From: Saccharomonospora amisosensis | GTDB lineage: Bacteria; Actinomycetota; Actinomycetes; Mycobacteriales; Pseudonocardiaceae | Reading direction: 5' to 3' | DNA: 64,000 bases | Assembly: GCF_011761185.1 (NCBI RefSeq) | Contig: NZ_JAAOYM010000001.1 | Coordinates: 1,984,001 to 2,048,000, forward strand | Shown here: positions 34,022 to 43,281 of the stretch, in pieces | Position numbering within the stretch: the first letter of the stretch is position 1 | How the letters are laid out: every line of letters begins with the position of its first letter | Notes under the pieces: model-generated | What the model was told of the DNA's origin: nothing | Databases searched by the model: none | What the model saw: only the letters and a program-made list of their open reading frames with translations | Program-made: the position numbers and the translations under genes

Positions 34022-35434
34022 CTACTGCGCACCGATGGGGCTGTTGGGGTCACCTCCGGGGCTCGGTTCCCGCTCCGCGATGAACGTCGCCAACAGTGTC
34101 GTCACCGGCACCGAGGCCACGATCCCGATGCTGCCAGCCAGCGTGCGCACGATCTCCTGCGCGATGTCCTGGGAGCCGAGTACGAAGCCCAGCCCGACGC
34201 CGGACAACATGGACACCAGCAGCACCGGCAGCGCCGCTCCCGCGTAGGCGAGCACGAGGGTGTTCACCGCAGAGCCGACGTGGTCGCGGCCGATGCGCAG
34301 CGCCGAGGCGTACAACTCCCGCCTGCTCTGAGCCGGATTCGCCCTGCGCAGTTCCCACACCGCGCTGGCCTGGGTGACGGTCACGTCGTCCAGTACGCCC
34401 AGCGCGCCGATGACCACACCGGCCAGCAGCAGTCCGCGCGTGTCGATGCCGTGGCCCAGTGACGCGATGAGCGTGGTGCTGTCGGAGTCGAGGCCGGTCA
34501 GCGAGGTGAATGCCGAGAACGCGGCCGAGATCAGGCCGATAAGGGCGAGGCTGACCAGGGTGCCAAGCACTGCGACCGATGTGCGCGCCGAGAAACCGTG
34601 GGTCAGGTACAGCGCGCCGAACATGATGACCCCGGCTCCGGAGACTGCCACCAGCAGCGGGTCCTCACCCGCGAGTATGGCGGGCAGGATGAACAGGGCG
34701 AGCACCGCGAAACTCAGTGCCAGTGCGGTGAGTGCCGCCAGCCCCTGCCAGCGGCCCAGCGCCAGCACGGCCAGCGCGAACAGCCCCGCCAGCAGCAACA
34801 GCGGTGTGCCCCGCTGGAAGTCCTGGATCTGGTACGAACCGGGGTCGCCTGCCGCGGGCGCCGCGGTGCCGCTGTAGGACAGCACCACCGCATCGCCCAC
34901 CGCGAAGCGCGGGGTGGTGGGTTCGATCGGCATCGTCTTGCTGATGCGGGCACCCTGCCCTGGGCCGCTGGTGAGTGCGACCTCCACGGTGAGGCACCGC
35001 TTGTCGTCCGCGGGTGGTTCGCCGACCTGCACCTGTCCGGGGCTCAGACAGGGACCTGCCTGAGCCGAGACGACGTCACCGGTGACAGGGACACCGACCG
35101 AGTGGCCGCCAACCGGCGTCTGCTCACCCCACGGGTAGAGCACGACCACACCGACGAGCGCGGCTAGCGCGAGCGGGGAGAGCAACGCCAGCAGCAGCGT
35201 GCGGACCCGCCGGGAGGCGGGGTCCGCGGACCCGTGGCCATGCCCGTGCCCATGCCCGTGCCCGTGGCCCCTCGGGGTGGGGTTTTCGGCGGGCCGTTCG
35301 GGTGCCTTGGGCTCCAGTGGTGCCCGTGTGGGGCGGCGGCGTCGTGTGGACGCGGCCGGTTCACCTGGCACGCGCGGGATCGGTCGGGTTTCGTCGTCGG
35401 TGCTGTCGCGGGGCACCGGGTCATCTTCTGGCAC
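34022..35434 (-). CDS. YibE/F-family membrane protein with a His-Gly repeat tail
   Basis: The 470-residue protein has a cytosolic N-terminus (about 1-78), one TM segment, an extracytoplasmic beta domain (about 100-205) and about seven C-terminal helices. The C-terminal part matches YibE/F (GVLDDVTVTQASAVWELRRANP, NTLVLAYAGAALPVLLV). A GHGHGHGHGHGHG tract at about residues 55-68, encoded by CCCGTG/CCCATG hexamers, could bind metal ions. The family's substrate is unknown. It starts with GTG 35434. Confidence 0.85.
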   Translation of the reverse strand: MPEDDPVPRDSTDDETRPIPRVPGEPAASTRRRRPTRAPLEPKAPERPAENPTPRGHGHGHGHGHGHGSADPASRRVRTLLLALLSPLALAALVGVVVLYPWGEQTPVGGHSVGVPVTGDVVSAQAGPCLSPGQVQVGEPPADDKRCLTVEVALTSGPGQGARISKTMPIEPTTPRFAVGDAVVLSYSGTAAPAAGDPGSYQIQDFQRGTPLLLLAGLFALAVLALGRWQGLAALTALALSFAVLALFILPAILAGEDPLLVAVSGAGVIMFGALYLTHGFSARTSVAVLGTLVSLALIGLISAAFSAFTSLTGLDSDSTTLIASLGHGIDTRGLLLAGVVIGALGVLDDVTVTQASAVWELRRANPAQSRRELYASALRIGRDHVGSAVNTLVLAYAGAALPVLLVSMLSGVGLGFVLGSQDIAQEIVRTLAGSIGIVASVPVTTLLATFIAEREPSPGGDPNSPIGAQ

Positions 35435-35609
35435 GGCGGTGCCCGGCGGGCGGCCAGGTGGATTGTGCGCGCCAAGGCCGCGGAACCGGAGCAGTTCGCG
35501 TTACGTCGGAGGTCACCGAGGACGTCGCCGCGCACGGCCGCAGCGCCGCTCGAGCGGCGCGGCGGTGGCGGTCGAGGTCGTGGCGGGCGTTGCGGTGGCG
35601 GCGTGGTCA

Positions 35610-35650
35610 CGGGTGCTCACGTCCGGCTGGGGGTCGGACGTGAGCACCCG
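35610..35650. other. 16-bp perfect hairpin in a divergent intergenic region
   Basis: CGGGTGCTCACGTCCG (35610-35625) and CGGACGTGAGCACCCG (35635-35650) pair perfectly around a 9-nt loop. It lies 176 bp upstream of the YibE/F start and 139 bp upstream of the radical SAM start. There is no T-run in either direction and no gene in the 354-bp gap (35435-35788). It may be an operator or part of an unannotated RNA. Confidence 0.75.
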
Positions 35651-35752
35651 CGGCGTATCCGCACGCCGCCGAGTTCGTTGCCCGCCTCCTGGAGTGGAGC
35701 CTGGTCGGCCGGTCGCCGGTTACCCGGTCGGGCAACAGGCTTTCCCGCCCAG

Positions 35753-35781
35753 TTGACAATGATTCGAACGTGTGTTCGACT
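35753..35781 (+). promoter_or_regulatory. Promoter of the radical SAM gene
   Basis: TTGACA (35753-35758) followed after 17 bp by the weak -10 TCGACT (35776-35781) precedes GTG 35789 by 7 bp. A leaderless transcript is likely. The LexA box covers the spacer and the start of the -10. Confidence 0.55.
35764..35779. promoter_or_regulatory. Perfect LexA (SOS) box
   Basis: TCGAAC-GTGT-GTTCGA matches the actinobacterial SOS consensus at all 12 positions. It overlaps the promoter and ends 9 bp before the radical SAM start codon. Confidence 0.88.
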
Positions 35782-35788
35782 CGATATC

Positions 35789-36850
35789 GTGAGGTGGGAC
35801 AACCAGCGAGTCGAGGGCAGCGGCGAGCAGTCGCTGTTCGGGGTCTCCGGGCTGATCCGGTCGGTGCGGTCCCCGGAGTTCGCGGGCGTGACCTTCCACG
35901 AGGTCCGCGCCCGATCGGTGCTCAACAAAGTGCCCGCGGCGTCCGGGGTGCCGTTTCGATGGACGGTCAACCCCTACCGCGGGTGCTCGCACGCCTGCCG
36001 CTACTGCTTCGCTCGCAACACGCACACCTACCTCGACCTCGATGCGGGTGCGGACTTCGACAGCCAGGTGGTGGTGAAGGTCAACGCACCCGATGTGCTC
36101 GCCGCCCAGTTGCGCAGGCCCGGGTGGGCCCGCGAGCACGTGGCGATGGGCACCAACACCGATCCCTACCAGCGTGCGGAGGGCAAGTACCGGCTCATGC
36201 CGGGGATCATCACGGCGCTGGCACGGTCGGGTACGCCGTTCTCGATCCTGACCAAGGGCACGGTGCTCACCCGCGACCTGCCGCTGCTCGCCGCGGTCAG
36301 CGCGGACGTGCCGGTCGGGCTGGGGGTTTCGATCGCGCTGCTGGACAGGGACTTGCAGCGCGCACTGGAACCCGGCACGCCGAGCCCGCAGGCGAGGCTG
36401 GAACTGGTGCGCAGGGCACGGGACGCGGGGCTGCCGTGCGGGGTGTTCGTGGCGCCGGTGCTGCCCGGCCTCACCGATTCGCCTGCGGCGCTGGACGGGT
36501 TGCTGGCGGCTGTGGCCGACGCGGGCGCCACCGGGGCCACCGTGATCCCGCTGCACCTGCGTCCTGGGGCGCGTGAGTGGTTCGGCCGATGGCTCGCCCA
36601 CGAGCATCCCGAGCTGGTGTCGCGCTACCGCGAACTGTACGGGCGGGGCAGCTATGTCGGTGCCGGGTACCGGCGCTGGCTCGCAGCCACGGTGACGCCG
36701 CTGCTGCGGCGCCACGGGTTGGCACCGCGTTCCGGGGGACAGGAGCGCGGCGTACCCGGCGATGACGAGGCCGATTGGCCCGGCGGCAGCGTGCCGGAGG
36801 GGGAGGGCGCGCGAACGGGCGGGGAAGGAGGCCAGTTGAGCTTGCTGTGA
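35789..36850 (+). CDS. Radical SAM protein (Rv2578c-like), SOS-controlled
   Basis: The 353-residue protein carries C66-x3-C70-x2-C73 (CSHACRYCF) for the 4Fe-4S cluster. The family blocks VTFHEVRARSVLNKVP, GTNTDPYQRAEGKYRLMPGII and LTKGTVLTRDLPLL are present, related to the spore photoproduct lyase branch. The reaction is unknown. GTG 35789 is chosen over upstream in-frame starts (to 35234) because a promoter with a LexA box lies directly in front. Control by LexA suggests a DNA-damage role. Confidence 0.88.
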   Translation: MRWDNQRVEGSGEQSLFGVSGLIRSVRSPEFAGVTFHEVRARSVLNKVPAASGVPFRWTVNPYRGCSHACRYCFARNTHTYLDLDAGADFDSQVVVKVNAPDVLAAQLRRPGWAREHVAMGTNTDPYQRAEGKYRLMPGIITALARSGTPFSILTKGTVLTRDLPLLAAVSADVPVGLGVSIALLDRDLQRALEPGTPSPQARLELVRRARDAGLPCGVFVAPVLPGLTDSPAALDGLLAAVADAGATGATVIPLHLRPGAREWFGRWLAHEHPELVSRYRELYGRGSYVGAGYRRWLAATVTPLLRRHGLAPRSGGQERGVPGDDEADWPGGSVPEGEGARTGGEGGQLSLL

Positions 36851-36999
36851 GCCTCGCGGTTCCCGGTGCGGTGGGGCGAGTCGGCGTGGTGTGCGCCTCA
36901 GGTGATCGTGGTTCCTCGTGCGAGGACGTGTTCACGGTCGGTGAGGAGTCGGGTGGTCGGGACGGGAAACCTGGTGGCGTCGGACCCGGGCAGGTTCGT

Positions 37000-37005
37000 T
37001 AACCT
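37000..37005 (+). promoter_or_regulatory. Probable -10 of aspS
   Basis: TAACCT lies 64 bp upstream of the aspS start in the 218-bp gap after the radical SAM gene. Nothing else is seen in the gap. Confidence 0.4.
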
Positions 37006-37068
37006 GTGCGGTCGGGGCAATGACCGACCAAACAGACCCGACCACCGCTTTCGAGAGGATCCCGCGAA

Positions 37069-38835
37069 GTGCTTCGCACCCACGACGCCGGCACCCTGCG
37101 TGCCGAGCACGTTGGCCAGACCGTCACCCTCACCGGCTGGGTGGCTCGGCGGCGCGACCACGGCGGGGTGATCTTCGTCGACCTGCGGGACGCCAGCGGT
37201 GTGGCACAGGTGGTTTTCCGCGAAGGTGAGATGGCCGAGCGGGCGCACCACCTGCGGGCCGAGTACTGCCTGCGGGTGGTCGGCGAGGTGGCCCGAAGGC
37301 CGGAGGGCAACGAGAACCCCGACATCGCGACCGGTGACATCGAGGTGCTCGTCACCGACCTGGCGGTGCTGTCGGAGTCGGCGGTGCTGCCGTTCCCCAT
37401 CGACGACCGGATCGACGTCGGTGAGGAGACCAGGTTGAAGTACCGCTACCTCGACCTGCGCCGCAGCGGACCGGCGCAGGCCATGCGGCTTCGCAGCGAG
37501 GTCAACCGCGTCGCGCGCGAGGTGCTCCACGAACAGGGCTTCGTCGAGGTCGAGACGCCGACGCTGACGCGCTCCACGCCGGAGGGGGCCAGGGACTTCG
37601 TGGTGCCCGCCCGGCTGCGCCCTGGTTCGTGGTACGCGCTGCCGCAGTCGCCGCAGCTGTTCAAACAGTTGCTCATGGTCGGCGGCCTCGAGCGGTACTA
37701 CCAGATCGCCCGCTGCTACCGGGACGAGGACTTCCGCGCGGACCGGCAGCCCGAGTTCACCCAGCTCGACATTGAGATGAGCTTCGTCGAGCAGGACGAC
37801 GTGATCGCGCTCAGCGAGCGTGTGCTGGCCGCGCTGTGGCGGCTCGTCGGGGTGGAAGTTCCCACGCCCTTTCCGCGCATCACCTACGCCGAGGCCATGG
37901 CCAAGTACGGCACCGACAAGCCCGACCTGCGGTTCGGTCTCGAGCTCACCGAGCTGACCGAGTTCTTCGCCGACACCCCGTTCCGGGTCTTCCAAGCCCC
38001 CTACGTGGGCGCGGTGGTGATGCCCGGCGGGGGCGACCAGCCGCGGCGCCAACTGGACGCGTGGCAGGACTGGGCGCGGCAACGTGGCCACAAGGGGCTG
38101 GCCTACGTCTTGGTCGGCGAGGACGGCACGCTCGGCGGTCCGGTCGCCAAGAACCTCGCCGAGCACGAGCGGGCCCGCCTCGCGGACGCGGTGGGCGCAC
38201 GGCCGGGCGACTGCGTGTTCTTCGCGGCGGGCAGCGCCAAGGACGCCCGGCACCTGCTCGGCGCGGCGCGCGTGGAGATCGCGCACCGGCTCGGCCTGAT
38301 CGAAGACGCCGCGTGGTCGTTCGTGTGGGTCGTGGACGCGCCGCTGTTCGAGCCAGCCGAGGAGACCGACGATGTCGCGATCGGCTCCGGCAGATGGACC
38401 GCGCTGCACCACGCGTTCACCTCACCCACCCCGGAATGGATCGACAAGTTCGAGACCGACCCCGGCAACGCGCTCGCCTACGCCTACGACGTCGTGTGCA
38501 ACGGCAATGAGATCGGCGGCGGCTCGATCCGTATCCATCGAGTCGACGTGCAGAAGCGGGTCTTCGAGGTGATGGGCATCTCCGAGGCGGAGGCGGAGGA
38601 GAAGTTCGGATTCCTGCTCGACGCCTTCGGGTACGGTGCCCCACCGCACGGCGGCATCGCGTTCGGCTGGGACCGGATCGTGATGCTACTGTCCGGGTCG
38701 GAGTCGCTGCGTGACGTGATCGCCTTCCCGAAGACCGGCGGTGGCGACGACCCGCTGACCGGCGCACCCGCGCCTATCACGGCGGAGCAGCGCAAGGAAG
38801 CCGGTGTCGACGCCAAGCCGAAGCAGCGCGCGTAG
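37069..38835 (+). CDS. aspS: Aspartyl-tRNA synthetase
   Basis: Charges tRNA-Asp, and possibly tRNA-Asn for GatCAB, with aspartate. The 588-residue class IIb enzyme has the N-terminal OB fold ([22 protein letters not shown]), motif 1, motif 2 ([25 protein letters not shown]), the bacterial GAD insertion (about 290-400) and motif 3 ([14 protein letters not shown]). The GTG start and full length agree with bacterial AspRS. Whether it is non-discriminating cannot be told by eye. Confidence 0.97.
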   Translation: MLRTHDAGTLRAEHVGQTVTLTGWVARRRDHGGVIFVDLRDASGVAQVVFREGEMAERAHHLRAEYCLRVVGEVARRPEGNENPDIATGDIEVLVTDLAVLSESAVLPFPIDDRIDVGEETRLKYRYLDLRRSGPAQAMRLRSEVNRVAREVLHEQGFVEVETPTLTRSTPEGARDFVVPARLRPGSWYALPQSPQLFKQLLMVGGLERYYQIARCYRDEDFRADRQPEFTQLDIEMSFVEQDDVIALSERVLAALWRLVGVEVPTPFPRITYAEAMAKYGTDKPDLRFGLELTELTEFFADTPFRVFQAPYVGAVVMPGGGDQPRRQLDAWQDWARQRGHKGLAYVLVGEDGTLGGPVAKNLAEHERARLADAVGARPGDCVFFAAGSAKDARHLLGAARVEIAHRLGLIEDAAWSFVWVVDAPLFEPAEETDDVAIGSGRWTALHHAFTSPTPEWIDKFETDPGNALAYAYDVVCNGNEIGGGSIRIHRVDVQKRVFEVMGISEAEAEEKFGFLLDAFGYGAPPHGGIAFGWDRIVMLLSGSESLRDVIAFPKTGGGDDPLTGAPAPITAEQRKEAGVDAKPKQRA

Positions 38836-38911
38836 CGCCTCCCGCACGAGCCGCAGCGCGGGCGATCACCTCCTGGTCAGCGTCACTCCTTCACTAGTAG
38901 GGTCGTGAACA

Positions 38912-40141
38912 ATGATTGTGGATGCCTCCTCTACCGACGACTCGCCGGTCGGAGCAGGAGAGAAACCGCTACCTGTCGACTCCGCGGTCGCGGCCGCGGA
39001 GTCGGTTCTCGCGCAACGCTTCGGTAGTTCGGTCCGCCTTGTCGACGCCGAGGACCTCGCGGGCAGCGGTCCCGCCACCGTGGTCAGGGCGCGGGTGGCC
39101 TCGTCCTCGTTCGCGCTGCCCCGCACACTCGTCATCAAGCACTACCCCGGGTCGCCACCTCCCGGCGGGCCGGACCCGTTCGCCAGGGAGGCCGCCAGCT
39201 ACCAGCTGTTCACGGCGCTGCCGCCGGAGGAACGCATGTGCCCCGAGTTGCTGGCGCACAACGGCGAGCAGCGGATCCTGGTGATCGACGATCTCGGTCG
39301 CGCCCCCACCCTGCAGGACAAGCTGCGTAGCGGCGACAGTCGGGCCGCCGAAACCGCACTGTTGTCCTGGGCGCGCTCGCTCGGCAGGATGCATTCGGCC
39401 ACCGCGAGCCGGGAGGCCGATTTCAACGCGCTGCTGCGTAGGCTGAGCGGCAAGGGCAGGGTCGAAGACGGCTGGCGTGGCGAAGGCGCTGACACCGGCC
39501 TCGGCGACGACGCGCTGCCGTTCGAGGCCGTCACCGAGCTGACCGTGTTGCTTCGGGACAACTTCGGCGTGTCCACGCCCGAGCCGGTGCGTGACGCGGT
39601 GGAGCGGGCGGGCGAGCACGCCAGGTCGGCGTGCTACCGCGCGTTCAGCCCGGTGGACCTGTGGCCGGACAACAACCTGGTCACCAGCGGCGGAGTCCGG
39701 TTCCTCGATTTCGAGCGCGGCAGGGTCCGCAGCGCGCTCGCGGACGCCGCTCACCTGCGGGTGCCGTTCGCTTCCAGCCCGGACCCGCTGGCGCTGCCCG
39801 CGGGGATGAGTGAGGCGATGGTCGCCGCATGGCGCGCCGAGGTGGTCCAATTGTGGCCCTCACTGGCTGACGACGAAACCCTGGCCGCCTACCTGCTGGA
39901 CACGCAACTGGTGCAGGTATGGCTGGCGACCTGGCGGGACCTGCCCGGCCTCACCGGAGTGCGGTCGGCCTCGCCGAGCAGCCGGGCCGCAGCCCTGGTC
40001 ACCTGGTGGCGCGACCTCGCCCAGTACGCCGAGCGTGGTGGTGCCGATGCCGTGGCCGAGCACGCCGCGACCGTCGCGAGCGCGCTCGATGCGCGCTTCG
40101 GCCCGAAGCTCGCGCTCGCGCTGTACCCGGCGTTCCGCTGA
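38912..40141 (+). CDS. Phosphotransferase-family (APH/choline kinase fold) protein
   Basis: The 409-residue protein has an N-lobe with LVIKHYPG (Lys for ATP), the hinge (ILVIDDLGRAPTLQDKL) and a catalytic segment FSPVDLWPDNNLV with RFLDFERG. The usual HGD of Brenner's motif is replaced by P-V-D, but the catalytic Asp, the Asn and the metal Asp remain. The substrate is unknown. TAGGGT at 38898-38903 lies 8 bp upstream of the ATG, with no ribosome-binding site. The stop codon is followed after 1 nt by 21-bp repeat array C. Confidence 0.75.
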   Translation: MIVDASSTDDSPVGAGEKPLPVDSAVAAAESVLAQRFGSSVRLVDAEDLAGSGPATVVRARVASSSFALPRTLVIKHYPGSPPPGGPDPFAREAASYQLFTALPPEERMCPELLAHNGEQRILVIDDLGRAPTLQDKLRSGDSRAAETALLSWARSLGRMHSATASREADFNALLRRLSGKGRVEDGWRGEGADTGLGDDALPFEAVTELTVLLRDNFGVSTPEPVRDAVERAGEHARSACYRAFSPVDLWPDNNLVTSGGVRFLDFERGRVRSALADAAHLRVPFASSPDPLALPAGMSEAMVAAWRAEVVQLWPSLADDETLAAYLLDTQLVQVWLATWRDLPGLTGVRSASPSSRAAALVTWWRDLAQYAERGGADAVAEHAATVASALDARFGPKLALALYPAFR

Positions 40142-40142
40142 A

Positions 40143-40226
40143 CCGCGAGTCCCCCGCTCCGGTCCGCGAGTCCTGCGTTCTCGCCTGTGAGTTCTGCGTT
40201 GCGGCCCGTGGGTCCGGCGTTCCGGC
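40143..40226. repeat. Array C of the 21-bp repeat family (four diverged units)
   Basis: Units 40143-40163, 40164-40184, 40185-40205 and 40206-40226 all begin CYGYGRGT. They share the phase and length of arrays A, B and D but are the most diverged. The array starts 1 nt after the stop codon of the phosphotransferase gene. The rest of the 319-bp gap to the SGNH gene holds a 14-bp triplicate and no gene. Confidence 0.8.
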
Positions 40227-40293
40227 TCCCCCGGGGCGGGCTGGTGAGTGGCTCCGCACGGCCGTGCGGGCGGGATGCGTCGGACGAGCGGGC

Positions 40294-40335
40294 GGACACT
40301 GCGGGACGGACACTGCGGGACGGACACTGCGGGGC
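40294..40335. repeat. Three tandem copies of a 14-bp unit
   Basis: GGACACTGCGGGAC is present at 40294-40307 and 40308-40321, and once with a final change (GGGGC) at 40322-40335. It is unrelated to the 21-bp family beside it. No function is apparent. Confidence 0.8.
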
Positions 40336-40460
40336 CTTGGTGGCGAGGCCGTGGCAGGCGAGGGGCGGACCCGCACTGGCACCGATCGTTCGCCGTACCG
40401 TCCTGACGGCGTTACCCCGGCATCACCGCCGGTGAGCCCACGTACTCCATCGTCATCCAC

Positions 40461-41345
40461 GTGCCAAGCGACATTCGCCCGGCGCGGCGACTGGTGGTGG
40501 TCGGTGATTCGACGGCGGTCGGCCTCGGCGACCCGATGGCCGACGGGACGTGGAGAGGTGTCGGGCCGCTCGTCGCCGGCGCCCTCGGTATCGCGCCCGA
40601 CGGGTACCTGAACTGCTCCTTCACCGGTGCGCGCGTTCGCTGCGTGCTCCGCGATCAACTACCGGCCGCCCTCGCCCACCGTGCCGATGTCGCCCTCGTG
40701 GTAGCGGGCATGAACGACACGTTGCGTTCCGACTTCGACCCGCATGCGGTCGCCAGCGACCTGCACGGTGTGCTCGCCGAGCTCGTCGCCGTGGGCACCG
40801 TGCCCGTGGCCGTGCGGTTCCACGACCACGGCAGGGTTTTCCGACTGCCCGCGCCACTGCGCCGGGCGTTGCGCGACCGGATCGCCGAACTCAACATCGC
40901 CGTCGATGCCGCGGTGCGGGCGGCGGGCGTCCCGTGTGTCGATCTTGACTCCCTGCCGGGTACCTACGACCTCACGTCGTGGAGCGTGGACCGGCTGCAC
41001 CCGTCCGAGCTCGGGCACCGGCTGCTGGCGAGGGCGTTCACCGAGCGGCTGCGCACGGTGGGCTTCGCGGTCACCGCGCCGGTCAGCCTTACCTGCTCCG
41101 GTGGCGCCACCACCACGACCGTCGACCATCTCGGCTGGCTGATCACCCGTGGTGTGCCTTGGCTGTGGCGGCGGGGTCGTGACCTGGTTCCCCACGCCGC
41201 CGGGATCATGCTCAGGTCCGCGGCGAGCCGAACCCGGGCGTCGCTGTCCGCGAGCCGCCTGCCGCGACAGGCCCACGACAGCGCACCGACGGCCACGGGC
41301 TCCGCCACGGACGGGGCGGCCCCGGCCGTCGGTGCCCCGGGCTAA
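40461..41345 (+). CDS. SGNH/GDSL-family hydrolase
   Basis: The 294-residue protein has block I VVVGDSTAVG (Ser17), block III VVAGMNDTL and block V DRLHPSELG (Asp and His of the triad). That is the usual set for esterases and lipases of this fold. No signal peptide is visible. The C-terminal 80 residues add Thr/Ala-rich, basic sequence. The substrate is unknown. CATCGT (40448-40453) 7 bp before the GTG is a weak leaderless -10. Confidence 0.82.
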   Translation: MPSDIRPARRLVVVGDSTAVGLGDPMADGTWRGVGPLVAGALGIAPDGYLNCSFTGARVRCVLRDQLPAALAHRADVALVVAGMNDTLRSDFDPHAVASDLHGVLAELVAVGTVPVAVRFHDHGRVFRLPAPLRRALRDRIAELNIAVDAAVRAAGVPCVDLDSLPGTYDLTSWSVDRLHPSELGHRLLARAFTERLRTVGFAVTAPVSLTCSGGATTTTVDHLGWLITRGVPWLWRRGRDLVPHAAGIMLRSAASRTRASLSASRLPRQAHDSAPTATGSATDGAAPAVGAPG

Positions 41346-41354
41346 CGTCGGGGT

Positions 41355-42740
41355 GTGCACCAAGACGAACTGTTCACGGTGAACCCGGACGTGGCCCCGC
41401 CGCCGGAGCAGCCGGACCGGGCCCCACGGCCGCAGCCGCCGCCGCCAGGCGCGCTACTCGCGGTGCGGATGCGGCCCCGCACCCTGGACGAGGTCGTGGG
41501 GCAGCGGCATCTGCTCACCGACGGCGCGCCGCTGCGCAGGCTCGTGGAGGGCGCCGCCCCGGCGTCGGTGCTGCTGCACGGCCCTCCCGGCACCGGAAAG
41601 ACCACCCTGGCCAATCTGGTCTCCACGGCCACCGGCAGACGGTTCGTCGCGCTGTCGGCGCTGTCGGCCGGGGTGAAGGAAGTCCGCGGTGTGATCGAGG
41701 AGGCCAAGCGTCGCCGCCGCTACAACGGCGAGGACACCGTGCTGTTCATCGACGAGGTGCACCGCTTCTCCAAGACTCAGCAGGACGCGCTGCTGGGCGC
41801 GGTGGAGGACCGCACGGTGCTGCTCGTGGCCGCCACCACCGAGAATCCCTCGTTCTCGGTGGTGGCGCCGTTGCTGTCGCGTTCGCTTGTGCTGCAACTG
41901 CGCCCACTGACCGATGACGACATCCGCGACGTGCTCGCCCGCGCGTTGACCGAGCAGCGCGGGTTGGCCTGCCGGTTCCAGGTCACCGACGAGGCACTGG
42001 ACCACCTGGTTCGGTTGGCCGCGGGGGATGCCCGCAGGGCGCTGACCGCACTGGAGGCCGCCGCCGACGCGGCGTCGGCCACCGACCACGGCACCATCGA
42101 GCTGGCCACCGTCGAGTCGTGTGTGGACAAGGCCGCCGTGCGCTACGACCGGGACGGTGACCAGCACTACGACGTGACCAGCGCGTTCATCAAGTCGATC
42201 AGGGGCTCCGACGTCGACGCGGCGCTGCACTACCTTGCCCGCATGATCGAAGCGGGGGAGGACCCCCGGTTCATCGCAAGACGCCTCGTCGTGCACGCCA
42301 GTGAGGACATCGGTATGGCCGACCCCACCGCGCTGCAGTCCGCGGTCGCCGCCGCCAGCGCCGTGCAGTTCATCGGCATGCCGGAGGGCAGGCTGGCGTT
42401 GGCGCAGGCCACCGTGCACCTCGCCACGGCGCCCAAGTCGAACGCCGTCATCACCGCCATCGACGCCGCCCTCGCCGACGTGCGGTCGGGCCGGGTGGGC
42501 ACGGTGCCGCCGCACCTGCGCGACGGCCACTACGCGGGCGCCACCCGGCTGGGCAATTCCACCGGGTATCGCTACCCACACGATGCCACCGAAGGCGTGC
42601 TCGCCCAGCAGTACCCGCCCGACGAACTGGTCGGCACGGACTACTACACCCCGACCCAGCGCGGGGCGGAACGTGCACTGGCCGAGCGGGTGCCCAAGCT
42701 GCGCCGAACCGTGCGCGCGCACCAGCCGCGACAGCCGTGA
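41355..42740 (+). CDS. rarA: Replication-associated recombination protein RarA (MgsA)
   Basis: The 461-residue AAA+ ATPase related to RuvB and clamp loaders has Walker [11 protein letters not shown], Walker [19 protein letters not shown], sensor 1 [18 protein letters not shown] and the tetramerisation domain (about 265-450). The last contains [41 protein letters not shown]. It acts at stalled forks. TAACGT (41343-41348) lies 6 bp before the GTG, so a leaderless mRNA is likely. Confidence 0.95.
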   Translation: MHQDELFTVNPDVAPPPEQPDRAPRPQPPPPGALLAVRMRPRTLDEVVGQRHLLTDGAPLRRLVEGAAPASVLLHGPPGTGKTTLANLVSTATGRRFVALSALSAGVKEVRGVIEEAKRRRRYNGEDTVLFIDEVHRFSKTQQDALLGAVEDRTVLLVAATTENPSFSVVAPLLSRSLVLQLRPLTDDDIRDVLARALTEQRGLACRFQVTDEALDHLVRLAAGDARRALTALEAAADAASATDHGTIELATVESCVDKAAVRYDRDGDQHYDVTSAFIKSIRGSDVDAALHYLARMIEAGEDPRFIARRLVVHASEDIGMADPTALQSAVAAASAVQFIGMPEGRLALAQATVHLATAPKSNAVITAIDAALADVRSGRVGTVPPHLRDGHYAGATRLGNSTGYRYPHDATEGVLAQQYPPDELVGTDYYTPTQRGAERALAERVPKLRRTVRAHQPRQP

Positions 42741-42876
42741 CGGGTGTGGCCGTGGTGTCTCGCGAGGTGCGTGAACACCATGTGGTCAACGACCGGCAGG
42801 GCGCTCCGGGCTCGGCCGACGACGCGCGGTAGCCTGACGCCCGAATCGGCGTCGTCACCGAACCTTAGGAGGGCAC

Positions 42877-43281
42877 GTGTCGGCAGGGCAGATCGCCGCG
42901 TTGATCGCCGCGGGCGCCTTCGTGTTGCTGGTGTTGTTCGCGGCGATCGCGTTGGTCAAGCTCGGCCGCACGCTCGACGAGGCCACGATCGCCATCCGCA
43001 AGGCACACGAGAACACCGACCCGTTGCTGCACGGGGCCAACGACACGATCACGCACGTCAACACCCAGTTGGAGCGAGTGGACGGCATCACGGCGAACGC
43101 GCAGGCCGTCTCGGGTAACGTGTCGGCGCTGTCGTCGGTGTTCACGGCCACGCTCGGCGGGCCGCTGGTCAAGACGGCCGCGCTGTCGTACGGCATCACC
43201 AAGGCCGTGCGGGCGCGCCGCAAGGGCAAGGACGGCGAGGGTAGGCACTCCCGCCGCCGCCGGAAGGGCGGTAGGGGATGA
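42877..43281 (+). CDS. DUF948-like membrane protein
   Basis: The 134-residue product has one N-terminal TM helix (about 7-29), an amphipathic helical region and a strongly basic C-terminus (RARRKGKDGEGRHSRRRRKGGRG). The pattern matches DUF948 proteins found upstream of alaS in actinobacteria. The function is unknown. AGGAGGG precedes the GTG. The stop overlaps the next gene (ATGA). Confidence 0.78.
   Translation: MSAGQIAALIAAGAFVLLVLFAAIALVKLGRTLDEATIAIRKAHENTDPLLHGANDTITHVNTQLERVDGITANAQAVSGNVSALSSVFTATLGGPLVKTAALSYGITKAVRARRKGKDGEGRHSRRRRKGGRG

Noticed and set aside
35234-35788. Upstream extension of the radical SAM frame
   Set aside because: It overlaps the YibE/F gene, the 16-bp hairpin and the LexA-boxed promoter, and lacks similarity to the family.
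41454-42722. 422-residue minus-strand frame
   Set aside because: Antisense shadow of rarA; no start signal and no family pattern.
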